64,000 nt of DNA from Bacteroidales bacterium. Lineage in GTDB: Bacteria > Bacteroidota > Bacteroidia > Bacteroidales > UBA932. Numbering within the stretch: the stretch's first letter is position 1; each line of letters opens with the position of its first letter. The translations under genes were made by a program, and so were the position numbers. Under the pieces are notes generated by a model. That model did not search any database and was not told the origin of the DNA. It was given only the letters and a program-made list of their open reading frames with translations. The stretch covers positions 1-64,000 of the forward strand of contig SUYO01000006.1 in the NCBI GenBank assembly GCA_015060385.1. The letters run 5' to 3'. Positions 54,098 to 62,432 of the stretch are shown here, piece by piece.

Positions 54098-54235
54098 CAG
54101 TCAAATTTCCGGAGAAAAATACTTTTGAACCTATGTTGTCCGGAATCTGTCAGGAATTTCCGGACAAATGTGCTGAAAAGAGGGTTCTATCCGGTTAATG
54201 CTTATGTTTTCCGGACAAGATGCTGCCATTGGTCC
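54098..54235. repeat. REP-like hairpins upstream of susC2
   Basis: TTGTCCGGAA (54139) pairs with TTTCCGGACAA; CTATCCGGTTAA is followed by GTTTTCCGGACAAG ending near 54220; a lone TTTCCGGAGAAA is at 54108. These occupy most of the gap before the susC2 promoter. The rest of 53984-54097 shows no gene. Confidence 0.8.
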
Positions 54236-54248
54236 GAGGATTGCCTTG

Positions 54249-54287
54249 AAGTCCGTGCGATAATTTTGAATAATTATAAACGGACTT
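54249..54287 (+). promoter_or_regulatory. Candidate susC2 promoter with flanking inverted repeat
   Basis: TAATTTTG at 54261-54268 fits TAnnTTTG. It is enclosed by AAGTCCGT (54249-54256) and ACGGACTT (54280-54287), a perfect 8-bp inverted repeat that ends two bases before the ATG at 54290. It may be an operator or a leader stem that hides the start. Confidence 0.45.
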
Positions 54288-54289
54288 AT

Positions 54290-57200
54290 ATGAACAGGTT
54301 TTTAATCATATGCGTCGTCGCTGCACTTTCATGTGCGGGCGGCGCTGATGCATCCGCCCGGAAGGCACGGGTGACAAAGATAAGCAGCAGCCTGTATGCA
54401 GGCTATGAGGTGTCCGGTACTGTCATGGATGAACTCGGTCCCGTTATGGGTGCGGCAATAATAGAAACCGGCACATCGAACGGAACAGTAACCGACGAGG
54501 ACGGACATTTCTCACTGATTGTGGCCGGTCCTATGGCAGAGGTCGAAATAAGCTGCATCGGCTATGCTCCCCAAAGATTCGAGGCTGCTTCGGTTCCCCA
54601 TACCATAGTTCTTAAGGAGGACTCCGAATTCCTGGACGAAGTCGTGGTCATCGGTTACGGTACCGTCAAGAAGGATGACCTTACAGGATCGATTTCGGCA
54701 ATCAAGGCTGAAGACCTCAACAGAGGTGCCGTGGTCAATGCACAGGACATGCTCAAGGGCAAGGTCGCAGGTGTGCTGATCACTCCCGGCGACGGCGGAC
54801 CGGGCTCTGGTTCGCGCATAAGGATCAGAGGTTCGGCCTCGCTGAACGCCTCCAATGACCCGCTCATCGTGATCGACGGCGTGCCTGTGGCACAGGGCGC
54901 GGGAGGGGCGATGTCAAATCCCCTTGACCTGCTGAATCCCAACGATATAGATTCATTCACCGTCCTCAAGGATGCATCTGCAGCAGCCATCTACGGCTCA
55001 AGAGCTTCAAACGGAGTAATCCTTATCACTACCAGAAAGGGCATGGGAGGAAAGCCCAAGGTAAGCTACAGCGGCTCTTTCAGCCTCCAGAATCCGTCGA
55101 GGAAGGTTCCGGTCATGTCTCCTTCGGAAGTGATGGACTTCTATGCGGAGGTATTCCCTGCAGGCACTGCCACGGGCGACCGTATAAGGGAACTTGCCGG
55201 AAGTTCGCAGACCGACTGGCAGGACCTTGTGTTCCGCACGGCCTTCGCCACGGAGCATAACGTCAGCGTTCGCGGAAACATCGACAACCGCATGCCTTAC
55301 CGCGGTTCCGTAAGCTATTCCGGTCAGCAGGGTACCCTCAAGGAGTCCAGATATGACAGGGGAACCATAGACCTCAACGCCTCTCCCGATTTCCTTGACA
55401 AGCACCTTACCCTGGACCTCAGTGCAAAGGGGGTATATTCGTTTTCTGATTATTCCGACGGAGGAACGGTCGGAAAGGCAGCCTTCTTCAATCCGACTGC
55501 AGCTCCGTACTGGATCAACGCGGACGGAACCATTGACCTCTCCACTACCAACGGTTTCTGGAATTACGGCAACGGAAGAGGAAAGGACTTCAGTCCCAAC
55601 ACACTTGCCGGAGCCAGCCCTCTGTCCATGCTCTATGACAGCATCAGCAATGCCGGATCATACAGGTTCATAGGCAGGATAGGTGCGGACTACAAGGTTC
55701 ATGGCCTGGAAGCCTTGAGCTTCAATGTCAGTGCAAGCCTCGACATCACTCAGACAGACTCCTACAGCGGTGTGCGTCCAGGGTCGTTCCAGGCATATAC
55801 CGATACCGAGAACCTCGGTATCGGCCAGCATACAAAAGGCATAAGCATAAGCCGCAGCCAGGTGTTCGAAGCCTATGCGGACTACAATGAAACCTGGGGC
55901 ATCCACAACCTGGATGTCATGGCCGGATACTCATGGCAGAACAACTGGTGGGGCAGCAGGTATGTGGATTATTTCAATGAAACGAATGAAATCAAGCTCC
56001 TGCCTGGAGAGACAGCAGAGGGAAGGTATTCATGGTCCAAGGCTGAAAATTATCTGATATCATTCTACGGCCGCATCAACTATTCCATCGACTCAAGGTA
56101 CGTGTTCACCTTCACGGCACGCGGCGATGGTTCGAGCAAGTTCGCGAAGGCGCACCGATGGGGCTTCTTCCCATCCGGTGCCTTCGCCTGGAACATGAAG
56201 AAGGAAGGATTCATGGAGGAAGTCAGGAACGTCTCGACCTTGAAGCTCCGTCTTTCCATCGGCCTGACCGGCCAGCAGGACGGCATAGGAAACTACGTGC
56301 ACCTTGCGCGCTACAACATATCAAATGACCCGTACCACCTCTACTACATGGGCGCACCGGGCTTCATTGGCACATTGACCCCGCAGGCATATGATCCGCT
56401 CATAAGGTGGGAGACTACCCTGACATGGAACGCCGGTCTGGACTTCGGATTCTTCAATGACCGTCTCAGCGGAAGTATCGATGCATATGTGCGTGACACA
56501 CAGGATCTTCTGAATTCGGTCCAGATACCTATGGGCTCGAATTTCGGCAACAAGCTGATGACCAACATCGGTTCCATCCGCAACAGGGGACTGGAATTCT
56601 CAATCAGCGGAGTACCCGTGCAGAACTCTGACTGGAGCGTTCAGGCAGGAATCAACGGCACCTTCCAGAGTACGGTCTTCACCAAGCTGAATCCTACCGA
56701 AGACGATAACTACTACATCGAAACCGGCACCATATCCAAAGGCACCGGCGGCTATCTCTGCCGCCAGATGGTAGGATATGAACCGTACACATACTTCCTT
56801 TACAGACAGAAATATGCCCCTGACGGAAGGCCTCTTCAGAACGAGTTCGAGGATCTCGACGGCGACGGAGCCATCACGGAAGGAGACAGGTACATGACAG
56901 GAAAAAGCGCTTCTCCTAAGTTCTATTACGGTCTGAACCTCAAGGTAACCTACAGGAACTGGGATTTCGGACTCAACGGACATGGTTCGGCCGGCACATG
57001 GGTGTTCAATGATTTCGCATCGTCCAACTCTACAGCTTCGCTGGACCTTAATTCTGGAGCCCTGCCAAACCAGGCACGTCTTGTAAGGAAGACCGGCTTC
57101 ACAGCTCCGAACAGCGGACAGCAGTGGTATTCTGACCTTTTCCTTGAGAATGCCTCCTTCTTCCGTCTTGACGACATAAACTTCGGATATACCTTCAGAG

Positions 57201-57370
57201 GCGTTGCCCGCAGCGAGACAGATATCCGCATAGGAGCTTCCGTGCAGAATGTGTTCGTTCTCACCGGCTACAGCGGAATGGACCCTGAGGTGACCTCCGA
57301 GAATGGCATAGACAACACCATGTGGCCTCGTCCGCGTACATACTCATTCCGCGTAAACGTAAACTTCTAA
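54290..57370 (+). CDS. SusC-like TonB-dependent transporter (copy 2)
   Basis: A 1026-residue SusC paralogue of the protein at 40192. It has a signal peptide (1-28), a carboxypeptidase-like domain, EFLDEVVVIGYGTVKKDDLTG, a plug with NASNDPLIVIDGVPV and the barrel ending RPRTYSFRVNVNF. Most plug and barrel blocks align directly with copy 1, but codon use is more mixed, so expression is probably lower. The start at 54290 (MNRFLIICVV) is preferred; the track start at 54125 runs through REP hairpins. The RAYT region separates the two copies. Confidence 0.94.
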   Translation: MNRFLIICVVAALSCAGGADASARKARVTKISSSLYAGYEVSGTVMDELGPVMGAAIIETGTSNGTVTDEDGHFSLIVAGPMAEVEISCIGYAPQRFEAASVPHTIVLKEDSEFLDEVVVIGYGTVKKDDLTGSISAIKAEDLNRGAVVNAQDMLKGKVAGVLITPGDGGPGSGSRIRIRGSASLNASNDPLIVIDGVPVAQGAGGAMSNPLDLLNPNDIDSFTVLKDASAAAIYGSRASNGVILITTRKGMGGKPKVSYSGSFSLQNPSRKVPVMSPSEVMDFYAEVFPAGTATGDRIRELAGSSQTDWQDLVFRTAFATEHNVSVRGNIDNRMPYRGSVSYSGQQGTLKESRYDRGTIDLNASPDFLDKHLTLDLSAKGVYSFSDYSDGGTVGKAAFFNPTAAPYWINADGTIDLSTTNGFWNYGNGRGKDFSPNTLAGASPLSMLYDSISNAGSYRFIGRIGADYKVHGLEALSFNVSASLDITQTDSYSGVRPGSFQAYTDTENLGIGQHTKGISISRSQVFEAYADYNETWGIHNLDVMAGYSWQNNWWGSRYVDYFNETNEIKLLPGETAEGRYSWSKAENYLISFYGRINYSIDSRYVFTFTARGDGSSKFAKAHRWGFFPSGAFAWNMKKEGFMEEVRNVSTLKLRLSIGLTGQQDGIGNYVHLARYNISNDPYHLYYMGAPGFIGTLTPQAYDPLIRWETTLTWNAGLDFGFFNDRLSGSIDAYVRDTQDLLNSVQIPMGSNFGNKLMTNIGSIRNRGLEFSISGVPVQNSDWSVQAGINGTFQSTVFTKLNPTEDDNYYIETGTISKGTGGYLCRQMVGYEPYTYFLYRQKYAPDGRPLQNEFEDLDGDGAITEGDRYMTGKSASPKFYYGLNLKVTYRNWDFGLNGHGSAGTWVFNDFASSNSTASLDLNSGALPNQARLVRKTGFTAPNSGQQWYSDLFLENASFFRLDDINFGYTFRGVARSETDIRIGASVQNVFVLTGYSGMDPEVTSENGIDNTMWPRPRTYSFRVNVNF

Positions 57371-57382
57371 AGGGACAATGAA

Positions 57383-59011
57383 ATGAAAAGGATAATATAT
57401 ATAATGACGGCCGCTGCAGCGATGACAGCCTGCGTGAACGACCTGGACACCCTTCCGCTGAATACGACAGACACCGTTGTCGACTACACATACGGAAACG
57501 AGGAACCCCCATACCTCCAGGGCCTTGCACGGCTGTATTCCCAGTTCGTGACCAACGATCTGACCGACCTTCAGCAGATGGACGGGGGAGCTTCGGAGAT
57601 CATCCGCGCCTTCTGGTCTGTCCAGGAGACTACTGCTGATGCAGCCAAGTGTTCCTGGGAAAACGACGCATGGGTCCGCGCGCTTAACACAAATACATGG
57701 AACGAAACCCAGAACGATGCCGTCTATGCGGTCTATGTACGTACCCTCCAGGGTATAGCCTTCGTCAACGAATATCTCCGTCAGACGACTCCGGAGAAAC
57801 TGAAGGACAGGGGCGTATCTGCTGACCTTTCGGCAAAGATCGACGGTTTCCGTGCAGAAGCCAGGTTCATCAGGGCCTACCTCTACTGGATGGCCCTGGA
57901 CTGTTTCGGCAGCGTGCCTTTCACGACCGAGAACTCCCCATTCGGAGGTACATACTTCCCTTCGCAGGCAAGCCGGGAGGACATCTATGACTTCTGCATC
58001 AGCGAACTTGAATATCTCCGCAGCGAGGAAAGTCCGATGATGCCGGCAAGAGCCATGTATCCGCGTGCCGACAAGGGTTCGGTATCCGGCCTTCTCGCCC
58101 GCATGTACCTGAATTCCAAGGTATATACCGGAGTCGAAAGGTGGTCCCAGGCCAAGGCTGTGTGCGAGGACATCTTCGCCATGGGCTACTCCCTCTGCCC
58201 GGACTATGCCGCCCTTTTCCGCGGCGACAACGGCGAGAACCCGCAGGCGCTTCAGGAAATGCTATGGTCCATAAGCTACAATGCCGAGAAGACGCAGTCG
58301 TACGGAGGCACATCCTATATCCTCAGCGCCACCCTCGCTTCGACCGACATCACGGACCAGTCGCGTCCGAACGGACAGCGCAACGGCTGGGCCGGCCTTC
58401 GTGTGCCGTACGAGTATGTGTCGAAATATTTCGACGTTTCCGGCCAGGATTATGAGACCGGTACATACGAAGTCGCCGACGCTCGCGGAAAGCTCTTCTA
58501 CATAAAGGGAAGATCCGAGTCCATGGAGGGCGCCCTCTACTCGTTCATGAACGGATGGTCGTGCCTGAAATTCAATAACATACCTTCCGGAGAGACCGAT
58601 CAGTCCTTCCTGCCTGTTTCGGCAGTGAAGGCCTTCTCGGACGTCGACTTCCCGATGGTGCGTCTCGCTGAGGTCTACCTGATATATGCCGAAGCATGCA
58701 TGAACCTCGGGGTTGCAGGAGAGGCCCTGCCGTACCTTGCCCGGCTGGCAGAGCGTGCAGGAGTCGAACCTCCGGCTGAAATCACTCAGGAATTCCTTGT
58801 GGCAGAGCGCGCAAGGGAACTCATGTGGGAGGCCCACAGGAGGACAGACCTGATAAGGTTCGGTCTGTATGATTCGGCAGATTACCTCTGGCCTTACAAA
58901 GGCGGAGACTCCTTTGCAGGACAGGCGTTCCCTTCCTACAAACTGATCTTCCCGATTCCTCCTACCGAGCTTGCCGCAAACGACCGCCTCGTCCAAAATC
59001 CGGGGTATTGA
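57383..59011 (+). CDS. SusD-like surface glycan-binding lipoprotein (copy 2)
   Basis: A 542-residue SusD/RagB lipoprotein (lipobox AAAAMTAC) paralogous to copy 1. Shared blocks include DGGASEIIRAFWSVQETTADAAK, NDAVYAVYVRTLQGI, and ERARELMWEAHRRTDLIRFG. It follows susC2 by 12 bases, the same order and spacing type as copy 1. No SusE/F gene follows it; TCCGGA hairpins and a LytTR-like box pair come next. Confidence 0.94.
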   Translation: MKRIIYIMTAAAAMTACVNDLDTLPLNTTDTVVDYTYGNEEPPYLQGLARLYSQFVTNDLTDLQQMDGGASEIIRAFWSVQETTADAAKCSWENDAWVRALNTNTWNETQNDAVYAVYVRTLQGIAFVNEYLRQTTPEKLKDRGVSADLSAKIDGFRAEARFIRAYLYWMALDCFGSVPFTTENSPFGGTYFPSQASREDIYDFCISELEYLRSEESPMMPARAMYPRADKGSVSGLLARMYLNSKVYTGVERWSQAKAVCEDIFAMGYSLCPDYAALFRGDNGENPQALQEMLWSISYNAEKTQSYGGTSYILSATLASTDITDQSRPNGQRNGWAGLRVPYEYVSKYFDVSGQDYETGTYEVADARGKLFYIKGRSESMEGALYSFMNGWSCLKFNNIPSGETDQSFLPVSAVKAFSDVDFPMVRLAEVYLIYAEACMNLGVAGEALPYLARLAERAGVEPPAEITQEFLVAERARELMWEAHRRTDLIRFGLYDSADYLWPYKGGDSFAGQAFPSYKLIFPIPPTELAANDRLVQNPGY

Positions 59012-59025
59012 TTCTCTATGACAAT

Positions 59026-59108
59026 ATGTCCGGAAATCCCTATGGAAATCCGGACAAGTCGTTCTGAAACAGTAGTTTGTCCGGGAATCCAAATGGTTTT
59101 CCGGACAA
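59026..59108. repeat. REP-like hairpin pair after susD2
   Basis: TGTCCGGAAATCCC (59027) faces GGAAATCCGGACA, and TTTGTCCGGGAATCC (59070) faces GGTTTTCCGGACAAA. Both are good stems with 10-16 base loops. They lie just after the susD2 stop and before the pullulanase regulatory region. Confidence 0.85.
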
Positions 59109-59129
59109 ACTCTTTATCTTTAAAAACAG

Positions 59130-59159
59130 CCCGTTCGTCATGATCTTCACGCCGTTCGT
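59130..59159 (+). promoter_or_regulatory. Two phased LytTR-like boxes before the pullulanase gene
   Basis: CCCGTTCGT (59130) and GCCGTTCGT (59151) start 21 bases apart with a 12-base gap, as at 38691-38741. A weaker TAAATTCGT at 59192 is near the next-but-one phase. CAGATTTG at 59201-59208 is one base off TAnnTTTG. The same spacing in two places of the locus supports a shared regulator. Confidence 0.6.
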
Positions 59160-59238
59160 CCGATATATTATAATATATCGGTGAATTTGATTAAATTCGT
59201 CAGATTTGTAAGTTTAAATGAAACAATACGATAAAAAC

Positions 59239-61194
59239 ATGAAGATATTTAACTTGATACTGATGGGAACATTAGTTGCCGCTTCGATGGTGTCATGCAA
59301 CACCGCAGGCGGAGATTTCGCAGTGCCCAAGACACAGCTTGAGGAGTGTGTCTACATGGGCGACAGGACAGAGTTTGCGGTATGGGCTCCGGATGCAGAG
59401 GCTGCACAGCTGAGACTTTACCATTCGGCTTCTGACGAGGCTGCCTTCAAGATCGTGAACATGAAGCTTGGAAAGGACGGTCTCTGGAAGGCTGTGGTGA
59501 AGGAGGATGTGAAAGGCACATTCTACACATTCCAGGTGCAGAAGGAAGGCAAGTGGCTCGAAGAGACTGCCGGCATCGCTGCAAAGGCTGTCGGAGTGAA
59601 CGGAACACGCGGTGCGGTCATCGACTGGACCGAGACCGATCCTGAAGGATGGGCAGAGGACAAGAGTCCTGAGATCAAGCCTTCCGACATCATCGTATAC
59701 GAGATGCACCACAGGGATTTCTCCATCCATGAGACATCCGGTGTGACCAACAAGGGAAAATACCTGGCTCTCACCGAGGAGGGAACAAAGAACCCTGACG
59801 GCCTGGCTACAGGTATCGACCACCTCAAGGAACTCGGAGTGACATATGTACAGCTCCTACCTTCGACCGACTTCATAACTGTCGACGAGACCAGGCTTGA
59901 AAACAACCAGTACAACTGGGGTTATGATCCTTACAACTACAATGCTGTCGAGGGCTCGTATTCTACAGATCCGTACAACCCTGTAACCCGTATCAGGGAG
60001 TTCAAGCAGATGGTTCAGGCCCTTCACAAGGCCGGCTTCAGGGTAATCCTTGACGTTGTCTACAACCACACCACTGATGCATCGAAGACAGGTTTCGAGC
60101 GCACGATGCCGGGCTATTTCTACCGCATGCGTGAGGACGGCTCGTTCTTCGACGGTTCAGGCTGCGGTAACGAGACAGCTTCCGAGCAGGAGATGTTCCG
60201 CAAATACATGGTCGAGTCTCTCGAATGGTGGATGAAGGAGTACCATATCGACGGTTTCCGTTTCGACCTCATGGCTATCCATGACATCGAGACCATGAAC
60301 CTCATCAGCGAGCGTCTGCACGCAATCGATCCGAATGTCGTGATCTACGGCGAGGGATGGGCCGCCCAGTCTCCTGCATATCCTGCAGAGGAGATCGCAC
60401 TCAAGGCGAACACATATATGCTTGACAGGATCGGAGCATTCAGCGACAACATCCGCGACGCCGTACGCGGACCTCTCGGATGCGAGAATGCCGGATTCAT
60501 GGACGGCGTTGCCGGAAACAAGGAGAACATCGAGTTCGGTATCGCCGGCGGAGTGGAGCACCCTCAGGTAAGCGTGGAGAGATGGACCAACAGCCCTCTC
60601 CAGCATGTCAGCTATGTGAGCTGCCACGACGACCACTGTCTGCGCGACCGTCTCGAGGAGGCTACGAAGGCTTCCGAGAAGGAGCGCCTGAGAATGGTGA
60701 AGCTTGCCCAGACAGCAGTCTACACATCCCAGGGAATTCCTTTCATCTTCAACGGTGAGGAACTCTACCGCCACAAGCAGGGCGTGAAGAACAGCTACAA
60801 CCAGCCTGACTCGATCAACGCGATCGACTGGACATACAAGACGAAGTACAACGATCTCGTGAAGTATTATGCGGAGCTTGCGGCAATCCGTCACGAACAC
60901 CCTGGCTTCTGCCTCGGAGATGCGGAGCTCGTGCGCGAGAAGCTTCAGTTCATCGAGGTCGACGATCCGTGCGTGGTCGCATTCCGTATCAGCGGTCTTG
61001 AGGGAATCGACTCTGCGAAGTCGCTTACAGTGGTTCTCAACGGATCGAAGAAGAACGTGAAGATCGAGATTCCTCAGGGAAACTATGTCGTTCTTGCAGA
61101 GAACGGCTATGCTGACGCAGACGGTTTCGGAGCTTACGCAGGAGACTGGTGCGCAGCAGCAGCAACTTCCGCTACTATCCTTGCTGAATATTAA
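59239..61194 (+). CDS. pulA: Type I pullulanase (GH13) lipoprotein
   Basis: A 651-residue debranching enzyme that cuts alpha-1,6 links. The lipobox is AASMVSC. A CBM48-like domain (about 35-130) is followed by the barrel with the type I pullulanase signature NNQYNWGYDPYNYNA, VYNHTTDASKTGFE, nucleophile Asp in IDGFRFDLMAIHD, acid/base Glu in VVIYGEGWAA and Asp in VSCHDDHCLRDR. The upstream ATG at 59218 adds seven residues; 59239 gives the tighter signal peptide (MKIFNLILMG). It is 12 bases before the next GH13 gene. Confidence 0.93.
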   Translation: MKIFNLILMGTLVAASMVSCNTAGGDFAVPKTQLEECVYMGDRTEFAVWAPDAEAAQLRLYHSASDEAAFKIVNMKLGKDGLWKAVVKEDVKGTFYTFQVQKEGKWLEETAGIAAKAVGVNGTRGAVIDWTETDPEGWAEDKSPEIKPSDIIVYEMHHRDFSIHETSGVTNKGKYLALTEEGTKNPDGLATGIDHLKELGVTYVQLLPSTDFITVDETRLENNQYNWGYDPYNYNAVEGSYSTDPYNPVTRIREFKQMVQALHKAGFRVILDVVYNHTTDASKTGFERTMPGYFYRMREDGSFFDGSGCGNETASEQEMFRKYMVESLEWWMKEYHIDGFRFDLMAIHDIETMNLISERLHAIDPNVVIYGEGWAAQSPAYPAEEIALKANTYMLDRIGAFSDNIRDAVRGPLGCENAGFMDGVAGNKENIEFGIAGGVEHPQVSVERWTNSPLQHVSYVSCHDDHCLRDRLEEATKASEKERLRMVKLAQTAVYTSQGIPFIFNGEELYRHKQGVKNSYNQPDSINAIDWTYKTKYNDLVKYYAELAAIRHEHPGFCLGDAELVREKLQFIEVDDPCVVAFRISGLEGIDSAKSLTVVLNGSKKNVKIEIPQGNYVVLAENGYADADGFGAYAGDWCAAAATSATILAEY

Positions 61195-61206
61195 TAATAT
61201 CAACAT

Positions 61207-62430
61207 ATGAAGAAGGTAATATTTGCAATCTGTGCTGCCCTCGTGGCTCTTTCGTGTTCGCAGCCGAAGGCTCCTGAGCAGCAGCCTCTTGAAAATTCAG
61301 TGGTGTACGAGATGAACGTGCGCCAGTACACACCTGAAGGCACATTCGCTGCCGCTCAGCAGGAACTTCCGCGTCTGGCAGAGATGGGTGTGGACATCGT
61401 ATGGCTCATGCCGATCTATCCTATCGGAGTAGAGGGCCGCAAGGGAACTCTCGGTTCATACTATGCGGTAAGGAACTACTGCGACATCAACCCTGAGTTC
61501 GGAACCCTCGAAGACTTCGACAACTTTGTTGCAGAGGCGCACAGGCTCGGTCTCCGCGTCATCATAGACTGGGTTGCCAACCACACCTCGCCTGATGCGG
61601 TGTGGGTTACAGGCAAGCCTGCAGAGTGGTACGAGCGCGATGCCGAAGGCAATACTACATTTACAGCCGACTGGTCGGACACTGCCAACCTCAATTATGA
61701 GAACCCTGAGGTATGGAAGGGAATGCAGGATGCCCTCCGTTTCTGGATGGAGCGTGGCATCGACGGTTTCCGCTGCGACATGGCCTGCGAGGTTCCGCTC
61801 GAGTTCTGGCAGGAGGCCATAGCCGGACTCCGTGCAGATTATCCGCACATGTACTGGCTTGCAGAAGGCGAGGAACCAAAGCTCCACTCTCTTTCCGACT
61901 TCAATGCCTCATACTCATGGGAGCTCCACCATATGATGAACTCCATCGCCCGTGGCGAGCAGGGCATCGAGGACCTCCTCTCGTACATAGAGAAGGATGC
62001 AGAAAGACATCCTGAGGATGTGTGCCGTCTCATGTTCACATCAAACCACGATGAGAACTCATGGGCAGGTACCGAGTTCGAGAGAATGGGCGACGCCGCA
62101 AAGGTAATGGCAGTGCTTACATTCACTCTTCCTGGCGGCCAGCCTCTGATCTACACAGGCCAGGAGATGGGCTGGAACAAGAGGTTCGAGTTCTTCGAGA
62201 AGGATCATATTCCTGCATGGGAGAAGAACGAGTACTTCGACTTCTACAAGGAACTCTGCGAGATCCGTCATGCAAACCCTGCACTTGCTGCAGGCGGCAA
62301 GGGCGGCAGGTTCGAGGTCGTTTCGGCTGAAGACGGCGTACTCGTGTTCACACGCACACTTCCTGAGAACAAGGTTACAGTAAAGGTTGAACTTAAAGCT
62401 CCTTGGGGCTGGGAAATTACAGCTGAATGA
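61207..62430 (+). CDS. Short GH13 alpha-amylase-like lipoprotein
   Basis: A 407-residue GH13 enzyme (lipobox VALSC). It has IDWVANHTSPDA, nucleophile Asp in DGFRCDMACEVP, acid/base Glu in MYWLAEGEEP and transition-state Asp in FTSNHDENSW. The barrel is compact, with a short B domain (YERDAEGNTTFTADWSDTANL) and a minimal C-terminal domain. It may act on maltooligosaccharides in the periplasm or at the surface. Its stop overlaps the next gene (ATGA at 62427-62430). Confidence 0.9.
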   Translation: MKKVIFAICAALVALSCSQPKAPEQQPLENSVVYEMNVRQYTPEGTFAAAQQELPRLAEMGVDIVWLMPIYPIGVEGRKGTLGSYYAVRNYCDINPEFGTLEDFDNFVAEAHRLGLRVIIDWVANHTSPDAVWVTGKPAEWYERDAEGNTTFTADWSDTANLNYENPEVWKGMQDALRFWMERGIDGFRCDMACEVPLEFWQEAIAGLRADYPHMYWLAEGEEPKLHSLSDFNASYSWELHHMMNSIARGEQGIEDLLSYIEKDAERHPEDVCRLMFTSNHDENSWAGTEFERMGDAAKVMAVLTFTLPGGQPLIYTGQEMGWNKRFEFFEKDHIPAWEKNEYFDFYKELCEIRHANPALAAGGKGGRFEVVSAEDGVLVFTRTLPENKVTVKVELKAPWGWEITAE

Positions 62431-62432
62431 TC

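Noticed and set aside
60157-61206. 349-residue minus-strand ORF opposite the pullulanase
   Set aside because: Antisense shadow; the pullulanase frame has all catalytic motifs.
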